Made by a program: the position numbers and the translations under genes
Assembly (NCBI RefSeq): GCF_025370755.1
Contig: NZ_JAMXFC010000049.1
Span: 1-38,351, forward strand
Origin: Laspinema sp. D2d
GTDB lineage: Bacteria > Cyanobacteriota > Cyanobacteriia > Cyanobacteriales > Laspinemataceae
Reading direction: 5' to 3'
DNA length: 38,351 bases
The notes under the pieces: generated by a model
Database searches by the model: none
Seen by the model: only the letters and a program-made list of their open reading frames with translations
What the model was told of the DNA's origin: nothing
Shown: positions 9,000 through 16,470 of the stretch, in pieces
How positions within the stretch are numbered: position 1 is the first letter of the stretch
Layout: every line of letters begins with the position of its first letter

Positions 9000-9281
9000 T
9001 CATTTCAACTCGGAGATGGTTTGGGCCATTTGAAAATCTTTTTCGGTTAAGCCCCCAGCATCATGAGTGGTTAAACTAATGGTAACTTTGTTATAAGAAA
9101 TTTCTAAGTCGGGGTGATGTCCGGCGATTTCAGCGGGATCTACTAATTGATTAACAAAGGCGATCGCCTCAATAAAATCTTTAAATTTTTTTTCACACTG
9201 CAAAATTTTCCCCTCTCGGGTCCAGTCCCCAAGCTGACTCAACCGTTCCTCAATCTCTTTTTCTGTTAACAACTGAGCCAT
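9000..9281 (-). CDS. phhB: 4a-hydroxytetrahydrobiopterin dehydratase (pterin-4a-carbinolamine dehydratase)
   Basis: Small cytosolic dehydratase of 93 residues, the usual family length. It recycles pterin cofactor after hydroxylases by converting 4a-hydroxytetrahydrobiopterin to the quinonoid dihydro form. The active-site signature is complete: GHHPD (54-58), Y63 spaced before it as in the family, the TTH motif (71-73) and GGLTEKD (76-82). I chose the ATG at 9281 because GGGGGA lies 6 nt in front of it; an upstream frame extension to 9305 would overlap that site. In cyanobacteria the protein often has no aromatic amino-acid hydroxylase partner, and related members act in molybdopterin or RuBisCO-linked contexts; nothing here decides. 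It lies downstream of the small structured transcript unit at 9410-9660 but beyond its terminator. Confidence 0.93.
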   Translation of the reverse strand: MAQLLTEKEIEERLSQLGDWTREGKILQCEKKFKDFIEAIAFVNQLVDPAEIAGHHPDLEISYNKVTISLTTHDAGGLTEKDFQMAQTISELK

Positions 9282-9409
9282 CTGATTCCCCCTGTTGACT
9301 TCCAATATTAAGATTAGGATGGTTAACCGAATTTCTTCCCTGGATAGGGTTTCCTAATCACCATCCCTGATTTTTCTCTATACTTGCCAAAGACGTTTAA
9401 CTAAGGCTT

Positions 9410-9473
9410 AAAAAAACTATCCGCTCTCACCGGGTGCGCTTAGTTTTCACTATGACGCTGAGGGCGAAAGCGG
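9410..9473 (-). terminator. Structured Rho-independent terminator of a small minus-strand unit
   Basis: On the minus strand an 8-bp outer stem CCGCTTTC/GAGAGCGG encloses an inner stem TAGT-GAAA-ACTA capped by a GAAA tetraloop and extended by a GCG/CGC pair. A T7 tract (A run at 9410-9416) follows. This is more elaborate than a plain terminator and could also be part of a functional RNA. Confidence 0.6.
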
Positions 9474-9488
9474 TCTAGTTGGTCTTCA

Positions 9489-9535
9489 AATTGGAATCTG
9501 ACTGCCGGGAGGAACTCCCAACCAGCCTAGTTCTC
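9489..9535 (-). ncRNA. Structured RNA segment downstream of the 23-codon ORF
   Basis: On the minus strand, GTTGGGAG-TTC-CTCCCGGC forms an 8-bp hairpin (two G-U pairs). It sits between the stop of the short ORF at 9575 and the terminator at 9473. Together they make a compact, structured 3' region of about 165 nt. No known RNA family is recognised. Confidence 0.35.
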
Positions 9536-9574
9536 AAGGATTTTCTTTAATCCGAAAGGGACTAAAGCGAGTTG

Positions 9575-9646
9575 TTAGAGAACAGCCCCGGCCCACAGCC
9601 GATTTACTCCAATTTGATGACCCATGCATTTACTACTATCTGGCAT
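9575..9646 (-). CDS. Candidate 23-residue peptide with near-perfect Shine-Dalgarno
   Basis: ATG at 9646 follows AGGAGGTGAT (9651-9660) with a 4-nt spacer. That ten-base match to the anti-Shine-Dalgarno end of 16S rRNA is far stronger than any other ribosome binding site in the window. The product starts MPDSSKCMGHQIGVN and ends WAGAVL; it has one Cys, one Trp, no signal peptide and no membrane segment. It stands in its own unit: psbD terminator upstream (9850-9877), structured hairpins and a terminator downstream (9410-9473). It may be a genuine small protein, a leader peptide, or a ribosome-dependent regulatory RNA. I do not recognise a family. Confidence 0.5.
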   Translation of the reverse strand: MPDSSKCMGHQIGVNRLWAGAVL

Positions 9647-9704
9647 AGGCATCACCTCCTGTTTACCCTAAGTGGGTTTTATTTCCATAAACTTTATGTA
9701 ACCT

Positions 9705-9710
9705 AGCATA
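9705..9710 (-). promoter_or_regulatory. Possible -10 element of the small-peptide unit
   Basis: TATGCT on the minus strand, about 60 nt before the peptide ATG. Upstream lies the near-palindrome TTGGAAATTTCCCAA (9721-9735), whose minus-strand TTGGGA is a loose -35 candidate at a long 19-nt spacing. Confidence 0.3.
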
Positions 9711-9849
9711 ACACACCGAATTGGAAATTTCCCAACTCTGCTGTTTTTTATCTGGCTAATTTTTTTCCAGGGACTACCTGGGCCTGCGAATTTGTCGGAC
9801 CAGCCTTGGATGCAGAAGTCCCCAGGTTACTCTCTGTGCTATGTAACAC

Positions 9850-9877
9850 AAAACCCCTACCAAGTGGTAGGGGTTTT
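9850..9877 (-). terminator. Terminator of psbD
   Basis: Perfect 12-bp inverted repeat AAAACCCCTACC/GGTAGGGGTTTT with the loop AAGT, 43 nt past the psbD stop. It ends in TTTT on either strand and could work in both directions. Confidence 0.85.
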
Positions 9878-9919
9878 GACTAAACTAACCTAAAAACTGA
9901 GTGAGGTTGCTGGGAATTT

Positions 9920-10978
9920 CTACAGAGCGTTACCGCGAGGTAGAACTTCTTCAGGGAACTCAAAGTTTTCATGAGGCTGGTCAACCGGAGCCATCCAAGC
10001 CCGAATCCCTTCATTCAGAAGGATATTCTTGGTATAGAAGGTTTCAAATTCCGGGTCTTCCGCAGCCCGCAGTTCTTGAGACACGAAGTCATAAGCACGC
10101 AGGTTTAACCCTAAGCCAACAACCCCGATCGCGCTCATCCACAAGCCGGTGACTGGCACGAACAACATAAAGAAGTGTAACCAGCGCTTGTTAGAGAAAG
10201 CCACCCCAAAGATTTGAGACCAGAAACGGTTGGCGGTAACCATCGAGTAGGTTTCTTCCGCTTGAGTCGGTTCAAAGGCGCGGAAGGTGTTAGACCCTTC
10301 GCCATCTTCAAACAAGGTGTTTTCCACGGTAGCTCCATGAATGGCGCACAGCAGTGCACCGCCCAGGATACCCGCCACACCCATCATGTGGAAGGGGTTG
10401 AGGGTCCAGTTATGGAACCCTTGGAAGAACAACAGGAAGCGGAAGATAGCAGCGACGCCAAAGCTAGGCGCAAAGAACCAGCCGGATTGACCCAAGGGGT
10501 ACATCAAGAACACGCTGACGAACACCGCGATGGGTCCGGTAAAGGCGAGTCCGTTGTAGGGACGAATCCCTAACAGGCGGGCAATTTCTAGCTGACGTAG
10601 GCAGAAGCCAATCAGACCAAAGGCCCCGTGCAGGGCGACGAAGGTCCACAGTCCGCCCAGTTGACACCACCGGGTGAAGTCCCCTTGGGCTTCAGGACCC
10701 CAGAGGAACAGGAGGGAATGTCCCACACTGTTCGGAGGAGTTGAAACCGCCACGGTGAGGAAGTTGCAACCTTCTAAATAGGAGGAAGCTAATCCGTGGG
10801 TGTACCAAGAGGTCACGAAGGTGGTGCCGGTCAGCCAGCCTCCCACTGCGAGGTAGGCGCAGGGGAAGAGTAATAGGCCAGACCAACCGATAAATACGAA
10901 GCGATCGCGTTTTAGCCAGTCGTCGAGGACGTCAAACCATCCCCGCTCTGCCTGGGCGCGTCCGACTGCAATCGTCAT
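9920..10978 (-). CDS. psbD: Photosystem II D2 reaction-centre protein, solo copy
   Basis: Full-length 352-residue D2, the thylakoid-membrane protein that with D1 binds P680, pheophytin, QA and the non-haem iron. Standard landmarks keep their canonical numbers: Tyr160 (TyrD), His189 beside it, the P680 ligand His197 (NPFHMMG), the iron ligand His214 (AIHGATVEN) and a second near 268 (WLHFFML), with five hydrophobic membrane spans. The start [15 protein letters not shown] is typical. In the usual psbDC operon, psbC overlaps the 3' end of psbD; here a perfect terminator follows after 43 nt and no psbC is present. This is therefore the solo copy (psbD2 type), which in cyanobacteria is usually the high-light-induced one. 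A second psbD in a psbDC operon is expected elsewhere. Ribosome binding site: GGAG 10 nt before ATG. Confidence 0.98.
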   Translation of the reverse strand: MTIAVGRAQAERGWFDVLDDWLKRDRFVFIGWSGLLLFPCAYLAVGGWLTGTTFVTSWYTHGLASSYLEGCNFLTVAVSTPPNSVGHSLLFLWGPEAQGDFTRWCQLGGLWTFVALHGAFGLIGFCLRQLEIARLLGIRPYNGLAFTGPIAVFVSVFLMYPLGQSGWFFAPSFGVAAIFRFLLFFQGFHNWTLNPFHMMGVAGILGGALLCAIHGATVENTLFEDGEGSNTFRAFEPTQAEETYSMVTANRFWSQIFGVAFSNKRWLHFFMLFVPVTGLWMSAIGVVGLGLNLRAYDFVSQELRAAEDPEFETFYTKNILLNEGIRAWMAPVDQPHENFEFPEEVLPRGNAL

Positions 10979-11084
10979 AACGCAAAATCTCCAAATTAAT
11001 ATGGCTACGGTTAACTCTTTCTGAGCGTTTTCGACCGGGGTTTCTGCCAGCCATAGCAGAAAATGGGCGATCGCGCTTCAAGAG

Positions 11085-11102
11085 TTTACGTTTCTTTACT
11101 AT
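11085..11102 (+). promoter_or_regulatory. HLR1-like direct repeat (candidate RpaB site) at the psbD promoter
   Basis: TTTACGTT and TTTACTAT stand as direct repeats with a 2-nt gap, matching the HLR1 layout (G/T)TTACA(T/A)(T/A)-N2-repeat except at the sixth base of each half. It is on the strand opposite to psbD, around the expected transcription start, a place where RpaB would be expected to repress under low light. Confidence 0.4.
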
Positions 11103-11109
11103 GTTTCTC

Positions 11110-11115
11110 ATTATA
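11110..11115 (-). promoter_or_regulatory. -10 element of psbD
   Basis: Perfect TATAAT on the minus strand, about 132 nt upstream of the psbD ATG. The -35 position holds only a loose TTTAAA-type hexamer. The implied leader of about 125 nt carries the HLR1-like repeat at its 5' end. Confidence 0.5.
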
Positions 11116-11410
11116 GGGGGAAACCTGAAAATTTTTAAACCCCCTGATCTAAAAATTTTCTGAAGAGTATCTCAAAGGAGTGGGGTTAGGGGTGGGACTC
11201 ATGGAACGGATTTCTCTACAGCGCTGGTGATACCAGCAGCAAACTGGAATCATCGGGTTGGATGTGGAAGAGGGCCACCAGGAGTAGAAAACGGGCAGGG
11301 ATAGGAGGGCGATCGCCGCTTAATTTCGCTCGTTCATTTCCAGACATCCCCGGAATGCTGAGATTTTGGGATACTAGAAAGGTGCGGTCCAATGAACTTT
11401 GCTACAAATC

Positions 11411-11689
11411 ATGTTTACGATTGACTTAACCCTAAAAAACACTCCTTTACCTCTGTCGGTGCAACGGAAGACGATTGAAGATGCCGAAACCCTCTACCAA
11501 CAGGTAGTCGGAGCGATGCGCTCAGGGAGTTCTGAGATTTTGGAACTCACCTGCGAGAAAATGCCCGAGAAAAAAATTGCTGTCTTTATTAATCAACTCA
11601 CAGCGGTACAAATCTCTGAAAAGTCTGGTGCGGCAGCAGCAGGCAAAGCCCCTGGATTTGCAGCGTTGGTGGAATCCCTGAGTCAATGA
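11411..11689 (+). CDS. UPF0367 family conserved cyanobacterial protein
   Basis: Small 92-residue protein starting MFTIDLTLKNTPLPLSVQRK, the recognisable N-terminus of the UPF0367 family found almost only in cyanobacteria and related plastids. Core motifs include LELTCEKMPEKKIAVF and the Ala/Gly-rich KSGAAAAGKAPGF near the C-terminus. No membrane segment or catalytic motif is visible; the function is not known. The ATG at 11411 is preferred over a TTG four codons upstream because it gives the family N-terminus. Its stop overlaps the start of the next gene, an ABC ATPase, by ATGA. The two are therefore translationally coupled, and the pairing is the best clue to its role. Confidence 0.88.
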   Translation: MFTIDLTLKNTPLPLSVQRKTIEDAETLYQQVVGAMRSGSSEILELTCEKMPEKKIAVFINQLTAVQISEKSGAAAAGKAPGFAALVESLSQ

Positions 11690-12384
11690 ACCCGCAGTCT
11701 CCCGGTGATGATCGCCCCAAGGCGATCGTTGTGCAGGACCTCTGCTTTAACTGGCCCTCGGGAGCAGAGGTTTTAAAATCCTGCTCCTTGGCGGTTCCCC
11801 AGGGCGAATTCTGGATGCTCTTGGGGACCAATGGCAGTGGAAAATCCACGTTACTGCGGTTACTGGCAGGTTTGCTGACCCCGAGGAATGGTCAAATTTC
11901 GATTTCTCGTCCCGTGGGGTTTGTGTTCCAAAACCCGGATCATCAGTTAGTGATGCCTACCGTGGGTGCGGATGTCGCTTTTGGGTTGGTTGAGGAAAAT
12001 CTTACCCTGGCTCAAACGCGGCATCGGGTGGAAGAAGCCCTGACAGCGGTTAACTTACTCGCCTTGCAACGACGTCCGATCTATGCGCTGAGTGGAGGTC
12101 AAAAACAGCGGGTTGCCATTGCTGGGGCGATCGCCCGCCATTGCGAGGTTCTGTTATTAGATGAGCCAACCGCTTTATTGGATCCAGACAGTCAATTAGA
12201 CCTCGTGGCTCAAGTCCAGCGGTTGGTGAAAAGCCGAGGGTTAACGGCACTCTGGGTCACCCATCGGTTTGAGGAATTAGCCTATTGCGATGGAGCTTTC
12301 CTCCTAGAGCGGGGGCGAATGGTCGATTCGGGAAATCCCCAGCCCCTGATCGAACGGTTGATGGAATCTGAGGATTTAGAGTGA
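11686..12384 (+). CDS. ABC transporter ATP-binding protein, ECF/CbiO-like
   Basis: Single nucleotide-binding domain of 232 residues. It has Walker A GTNGSGKST (47-55), a Q-loop FQNPDHQLVMPTV (81-93) typical of CbiO/EcfA ATPases for cobalt, nickel or vitamins, signature LSGGQKQ (135-141), Walker B VLLLDEP (155-161) and the switch His in WVTHRFEEL. It would energise an energy-coupling-factor or similar importer at the plasma membrane, but no T-component or substrate-binding membrane gene lies nearby, so those must be encoded elsewhere. It overlaps the UPF0367 gene upstream by 4 nt and ends at a strong terminator. ABC ATPase assignment is certain; the ECF subtype is inferred from the Q-loop. Confidence 0.92.
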   Translation: MNPQSPGDDRPKAIVVQDLCFNWPSGAEVLKSCSLAVPQGEFWMLLGTNGSGKSTLLRLLAGLLTPRNGQISISRPVGFVFQNPDHQLVMPTVGADVAFGLVEENLTLAQTRHRVEEALTAVNLLALQRRPIYALSGGQKQRVAIAGAIARHCEVLLLDEPTALLDPDSQLDLVAQVQRLVKSRGLTALWVTHRFEELAYCDGAFLLERGRMVDSGNPQPLIERLMESEDLE

Positions 12385-12390
12385 TTCCTA

Positions 12391-12430
12391 GGGCCAGGAC
12401 TGCTGAACTGAGCAGTCCCGGCCCTTTCAC
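12391..12430 (+). terminator. Terminator of the UPF0367-ABC ATPase operon
   Basis: A 14-position stem, GGGCC-A-GGACTGCT against AGCAGTCC-C-GGCCC, with one A.C mismatch and a 6-nt loop. A short T-rich stretch (TTTCACTTT) follows. Confidence 0.75.
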
Positions 12431-12512
12431 TTTGATAAAGATATCTTTAGGGTTGGGAAGAGTGTAGTTTACAAAAATTAAATTAAATTAACGTTTTGAT
12501 TAGAACAAAAAA

Positions 12513-12521
12513 TGATATAAT
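12513..12521 (+). promoter_or_regulatory. Extended -10 promoter of the NYN-domain gene
   Basis: TGATATAAT matches an extended -10 (TGnTATAAT), 54 nt before the ATG at 12576. The surrounding DNA is A/T-rich and has no clear -35. Confidence 0.5.
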
Positions 12522-12575
12522 GCGAAGCGCCTAGTCTGATTCTGAGTAAATAGTAAACAAATGTAAAGAAAAGCC

Positions 12576-13121
12576 ATGCCACGCTCCTCAGCGCGACCTT
12601 TATTGCTCGTGGATGGATACAACATCATAGGACTATGGTCAAAGCTCAAAACCAAACGAGACTTTGACGGGTTAGAAGCCTCTCGCAGAGAACTAATCGA
12701 GTCGCTGATCAACTACAGCGCCTTTGAAGGATTAGACACGCTGGTAGTTTTTGATGCTCATTCTCGGCATGAACCCTGCTATACCGAAGTCATCTCGAAA
12801 AGTTTATCCGTCTGCTATACCGAATTTGGGCAAACCGCAGACACCTATATTGAAAAAACCTGTGCCACCTTTCGGCGAAACTTGGGAAACCTTCATCGCC
12901 GGTTAATTGTGGCAACCTCCGACCGTGCGCAACAGCAAACGGTTTTAGGATATGGGGCGGAATGGATGTCCGCGCTTCAGTTTGCCCAAGCCATAGAAGC
13001 GACGGAACGCCGGTGCCGAAGTAAACAGAAAACCCGTAACAAACCCTCTAGTCGGTTTCTAGTCTCGGGACTGGATGCGGAAGCCCAACAGCGACTCGCT
13101 CAGTTGCGACGGGGTTTGTAG
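12576..13121 (+). CDS. NYN domain protein, YacP/Rae1-like ribonuclease
   Basis: 181-residue protein of the YacP-like NYN (PIN-related) family. Metal-binding acidic residues of the fold are visible in LLLVDGYNIIG (9-19), VVFDAH (57-62), FGQTADTYIE (84-93) and VATSDRAQQ (112-120). Bacillus YacP (Rae1) is a ribosome-associated endonuclease that cuts mRNA in the A site, and plastid and cyanobacterial homologues exist, so an RNA-cleaving role in translation-linked decay is likely. The C-terminal basic tail (RCRSKQKTRNK) would suit RNA or ribosome binding. The gene is monocistronic with its own extended -10 promoter. The start ATG gives the expected short N-terminus before the first beta strand. 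Confidence 0.88.
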   Translation: MPRSSARPLLLVDGYNIIGLWSKLKTKRDFDGLEASRRELIESLINYSAFEGLDTLVVFDAHSRHEPCYTEVISKSLSVCYTEFGQTADTYIEKTCATFRRNLGNLHRRLIVATSDRAQQQTVLGYGAEWMSALQFAQAIEATERRCRSKQKTRNKPSSRFLVSGLDAEAQQRLAQLRRGL

Positions 13122-13194
13122 GGCTCTCAAAACCCGATCAAGGCTTGACTGGTCAGGCGATCGCCACCCCTAGCGAATCAGAATCGATCCCAGG

Positions 13195-13224
13195 TTTCAA
13201 AAAAAAATCAAAAATTTTTTGAAA
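13195..13224. repeat. A/T-rich inverted repeat
   Basis: TTTCAAAAAA and TTTTTTGAAA form a 10-bp inverted repeat around an A-rich loop, just upstream of the tRNA promoter. It may end transcription of the NYN gene. Confidence 0.35.
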
Positions 13225-13230
13225 AAGGGG

Positions 13231-13260
13231 TTGCCAAAACCAGAAAGGTATGTGTATTAT
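13231..13260 (+). promoter_or_regulatory. Promoter of tRNA-Asn
   Basis: TTGCCA (13231-13236) and TATTAT (13255-13260) with an 18-nt spacer, the hexamer pair best resembling -35/-10 upstream of the tRNA. The expected start is about 25 nt before the mature 5' end. Confidence 0.5.
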
Positions 13261-13291
13261 TAATAACGGTGAGCCAAGCAAACCGAAACGT

Positions 13292-13363
13292 TCCTCGGTA
13301 GCTCAGTGGTAGAGCGGTCGGCTGTTAACCGATTGGTCGTAGGTTCGAATCCTACCCGGGGAG
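13292..13363 (+). tRNA. tRNA-Asn (anticodon GTT)
   Basis: A 72-nt cloverleaf. The acceptor pairs TCCTCGG with CCGGGGA (one T.G), with discriminator G. The D arm is GCTC..GAGC, the anticodon stem GTCGG/CCGAT encloses the loop CTGTTAA with anticodon GTT at 13324-13326, and the T arm GTAGG-TTCGAAT-CCTAC is standard. CCA is not encoded. Confidence 0.97.
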
Positions 13364-13391
13364 TTTATTAATTTTAGATTTTGGATTGAAG

Positions 13392-13422
13392 AGATTAGAT
13401 TGAATTTCAATCTAATCTTTTT
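13392..13422 (+). terminator. Terminator after tRNA-Asn
   Basis: Perfect 11-bp stem AGATTAGATTG/CAATCTAATCT, 5-nt loop, then T5, 28 nt past the tRNA. Confidence 0.85.
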
Positions 13423-13451
13423 ATATTCAAGGTTTAAAAATAGACAAGATT

Positions 13452-14639
13452 ATGTTGAAAAATACGGATTTACAAGGGCAGAGACCGACAGAATTTTCGG
13501 CCTATTGGTCCCTCGACCCGCAGATTATTTTTTTGAATCATGGTTCTTTTGGGGCCTGTCCCTTCCCGGTGTTAGAAGCCCAAGAACAGGTACGGCAGCA
13601 GCTAGAACGGGAACCTGTGCGGTTTTTCGTGCGCGAATTTGAGCCGCTTTTAGATCAAGCGCGGGAACAGTTAGCCCAATTCGTCGGGGTGGATGCGCAG
13701 GACTTGGTTTTTGTGCCCAATGCCACTACCGGGGTCAATTCTGTGCTGCGATCGCTGCATTTTAACCCGGGCGACGAGTTACTGACCACGGACCATGAGT
13801 ATAATGCCAGTCGCAACGCCTTAGAATTTATCGCCGATCGCGCGGATGCCCGAATTATTGTGGTTCCCGTTCCCTTCCCGATCGCCTCCAAGCAGGAGAT
13901 TGTCGATGCAGTCATGGGACGGGTCACCGAAAAAACCAAACTTGTTCTCTTAGACCATATTAGTAGCCAAACTGGATTAATTTTTCCTATCGAGGAAATC
14001 ATTCACCAGCTTTCCCCATATGGGATTGAGACTTTAATTGATGGCGCACACGCACCGGGGATGCTACCCCTAAACTTATCAGAAATTGGGGCGACCTACT
14101 ATAGCGGTAACTGTCATAAATGGCTATCTGCACCCAAAGGGGCGGCATTTTTGTACGTTCGAGGCGATCGCCAGCAGCAAATTCGACCCTTGACCATCAG
14201 TCATGGGGCCAACTCTCCCCGAACCGATAAATCTCGCTTTCAACTTGAATTTGATTGGACTGGAACTGGGGACCCCTCAGCTTATTTATCCGTTCCTGCG
14301 GCTATTCAGTTTATGGGGTCTCTCCTGCCTGGGGGGTGGCCCGAGTTAATGTCAAGAAATCATCAGCTTGTTTTCGCAGCAAGGCAGATGCTGTGCGAGA
14401 CCCTGGGAGTTGAGATACCCGCCCCCTCAGAAATGATTGGTTCAATGGCTTGTATTCCAATTCCTGATGGATCTGCAGATGAATTACATGATGAATTGTT
14501 TGATCGCCATCAGATTGAATTACAGGTGATGCCTTGGCCGAAATCCCCCCAACGGGTCATCCGAATTTCGGCTCAGATTTACAATAATTTTGAGCAATAT
14601 CAACAGTTGGCGGGAGTGTTGAAGCAGGTATTAGAGTGA
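13452..14639 (+). CDS. PLP-dependent class V aminotransferase, isopenicillin-N epimerase-like
   Basis: 395-residue fold-type I PLP enzyme of the aminotransferase class V/cysteine-desulfurase superfamily, closest in layout to the CefD (isopenicillin-N epimerase)-like subgroup. Visible landmarks: substrate-end motif FLNHGSFGACP (27-37), phosphate-binding ATTG (91-94), cofactor Asp in LIDGAHAPG (195-203) and the Schiff-base lysine Lys223 in SGNCHKW. There is no desulfurase catalytic Cys loop in the C-terminal part, so a desulfurase role is unlikely. 'Isopenicillin epimerase' is only a family label; no beta-lactam genes are near and the true substrate is unknown. The stop lies 31 nt from the end of the convergent menD, so the two genes face each other tail to tail. 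Confidence 0.85.
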   Translation: MLKNTDLQGQRPTEFSAYWSLDPQIIFLNHGSFGACPFPVLEAQEQVRQQLEREPVRFFVREFEPLLDQAREQLAQFVGVDAQDLVFVPNATTGVNSVLRSLHFNPGDELLTTDHEYNASRNALEFIADRADARIIVVPVPFPIASKQEIVDAVMGRVTEKTKLVLLDHISSQTGLIFPIEEIIHQLSPYGIETLIDGAHAPGMLPLNLSEIGATYYSGNCHKWLSAPKGAAFLYVRGDRQQQIRPLTISHGANSPRTDKSRFQLEFDWTGTGDPSAYLSVPAAIQFMGSLLPGGWPELMSRNHQLVFAARQMLCETLGVEIPAPSEMIGSMACIPIPDGSADELHDELFDRHQIELQVMPWPKSPQRVIRISAQIYNNFEQYQQLAGVLKQVLE

Positions 14640-14670
14640 TTCAACCTAGACCCTGCTATATCTTCTTTTT

Positions 14671-16428
14671 TTACGTTGATTTTATCTCTTTGGCAAAGCG
14701 TTGAAATTGGTCTTGTCGCCATTTGACATCGAGATTGCGATCGCTTTTTACCTCTAGGACTCGAATACCCGAACTCGGTAAAGGATTCAACAGGGATTGT
14801 AATTGCTGCCAAGACTCAATCCGCTGATGTTCGATATCATAGGCAGCGCATAACCGGGCAAAATTGATGTTTTGGGGGGTGGCAAAAAACTCAGTAAAGG
14901 GGGGGTCAAATTTGGCAATGGGTAACATTCCAAAAATGCCACCGCCGTTATTATTAATTAAAATGATGGTTAAATGACCTTGAAAATGTTGGCGGATTAA
15001 AAACCCATTTGTGTCATGTAAAAGGGCTAAATCTCCGGTTAACATGACGCTACTTTGATGGCGATGGGCGATGCCTAATGCCGTGGATAATGTTCCGTCA
15101 ATGCCATTTGCACCTCGGTTGACGAAGGGTCGGATATGGCGGTTGCCCGGTTTCCAGAAATATTCGATATCTCGGACGGGCATACTATTGGCAATAAATA
15201 GGGGAGTTTCTGGGGGTAATTGTTGGGAAATCAGCCATGCGACTTTGGGTTCAATTAGGTCAGGAATCGATGAAAGGGTGGTATCAACTTTCTCTCGGGT
15301 TTGGCGTTCAACGTCACACCATTTTTGTAGATAGGCGGTGGGGGAAGAATTTGCTGGGATGGGATTTAGAGTGGCGGCAAGGGAGGCGATCGCCATTCTT
15401 AAGGGAATGGTGCGGCCATGTAGGGGGTCAAGGTTGCGATCGCTCTCGGTGACTAAAAAGGTTAAAGGTTGAGTCGTTTCTAACCAACTGCGAAGGGTTT
15501 TGCTGGTGGGTAATTCACCAATTTGAATGGCTATTTCTGGGGTAAGTTTATCAGCAATTTGGGGATTTCGGAGGATAAAATCATAAGTAGAAATTAAATA
15601 GGGATTGAGGTCGGCATAATTGCGGAGGGGGGATAATCCTTCGGCAAGAACCGGCCAATTTAAGGTTTTAGAAAGATGGGCGATCGCCTGACAATAGTCT
15701 TGCGGATTTTGAGGTTGGGCAACGCCAGCGATGATGATTCCCCGTTGGCAATTTTGCCATTCTTGGAGACAGGATGGGGGAGATAGGGGGGATGGGGGAG
15801 ATGGGGGGGATGGGGGGAGATGGATAAAGAAATTTTCGGGTTGGAAGGTTGTTGCTAAATGGGCGGCTTCGGGTTGTAGTAAAGGGGCTAAGGGATCGCG
15901 AAAAGGGAGATTTAAATGGACGGGACCGGAGACGGGAAATAAGGTTTTTTCCCAAGCATGAATTAGGGTTTGGCGCAGGTAGCTTAGTTGTTTTAGTTCT
16001 AAAGATGGCGTAGCTAATTCCGTTTGCCAGTTGGGATAATGTCCATAGAGTTTAATTTGGTCAATGGTTTGACCGGAATGGCAATCCCGCAGTTCTGGGG
16101 GTCGGTCTGCGGTTAAAATTAATAAGGGAACACGGCTTTCTTTTGCTTCAATAATCGCAGGATAAAAATTGGCCCCAGCAGTTCCAGAAGTACAAACTAA
16201 GACGACAGGTTTCCCCGTTTGTTTGGCTTGTCCTAATGCAAAAAAACTGGCCGATCGCTCATCTAAAATGGGGATAGCTTCGACCTCGGGATGACTGGCA
16301 AAGGCAACGGTTAACGGGGTGGAACGGGAACCGGGACAAATCACTGCCGTGGTTAATCCTAGGCGTTGGACTGTCTCGACTAAAATAGAAGCCCAAACGG
16401 TGTTGGTATTGCGGAAATCTATTGGCAT
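14671..16428 (-). CDS. menD: 2-succinyl-5-enolpyruvyl-6-hydroxy-3-cyclohexene-1-carboxylate synthase (MenD)
   Basis: ThDP-dependent cytosolic enzyme of phylloquinone synthesis: isochorismate plus 2-oxoglutarate give SEPHCHC and CO2. Recognised from CPGSRSTPLT (31-40), the catalytic Glu region ILDERSASFFALG (54-66, Glu57), TSGTAGANFYP (80-90) and the C-terminal ThDP/Mg motif GDLALLHDTNG with INNNGGGIFGMLP. The protein has 585 residues, slightly longer than the usual 555-580. The excess is largely a Pro/Ser repeat LPPSPPSPPSPLSPPS (204-219) in the central linker between domains, encoded by a G/A-rich microsatellite. It lies 42 nt downstream of menF on the same strand and the two probably form an operon. 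Confidence 0.97.
   Translation of the reverse strand: MPIDFRNTNTVWASILVETVQRLGLTTAVICPGSRSTPLTVAFASHPEVEAIPILDERSASFFALGQAKQTGKPVVLVCTSGTAGANFYPAIIEAKESRVPLLILTADRPPELRDCHSGQTIDQIKLYGHYPNWQTELATPSLELKQLSYLRQTLIHAWEKTLFPVSGPVHLNLPFRDPLAPLLQPEAAHLATTFQPENFFIHLPPSPPSPPSPLSPPSCLQEWQNCQRGIIIAGVAQPQNPQDYCQAIAHLSKTLNWPVLAEGLSPLRNYADLNPYLISTYDFILRNPQIADKLTPEIAIQIGELPTSKTLRSWLETTQPLTFLVTESDRNLDPLHGRTIPLRMAIASLAATLNPIPANSSPTAYLQKWCDVERQTREKVDTTLSSIPDLIEPKVAWLISQQLPPETPLFIANSMPVRDIEYFWKPGNRHIRPFVNRGANGIDGTLSTALGIAHRHQSSVMLTGDLALLHDTNGFLIRQHFQGHLTIILINNNGGGIFGMLPIAKFDPPFTEFFATPQNINFARLCAAYDIEHQRIESWQQLQSLLNPLPSSGIRVLEVKSDRNLDVKWRQDQFQRFAKEIKST
15772..15822. repeat. Microsatellite GGGGGAGAT/GGGGGGATG inside menD
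   Basis: A run of imperfect 9-nt units built from GGGGGAGAT and GGGGGGATG. Because the unit is a multiple of three, it stays in frame and yields repeated Pro-Pro-Ser in MenD. Similar G-rich minisatellites are usually intergenic in filamentous cyanobacteria. Confidence 0.8.
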
Positions 16429-16470
16429 TCTTAAGGGGAAAAGGAATCCTAATGGTCCCGTTGATTGAGG

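Noticed and set aside
10214-10573. Open frame of about 119 codons antisense to psbD.
   Set aside because: It lies wholly inside a highly conserved gene, has no ribosome binding site, and its composition mirrors the constrained psbD codons.
13452-14639. Reading the class V aminotransferase as a cysteine desulfurase or a beta-lactam gene.
   Set aside because: The desulfurase catalytic Cys loop is absent and no beta-lactam pathway genes are near; only the general family is supportable.
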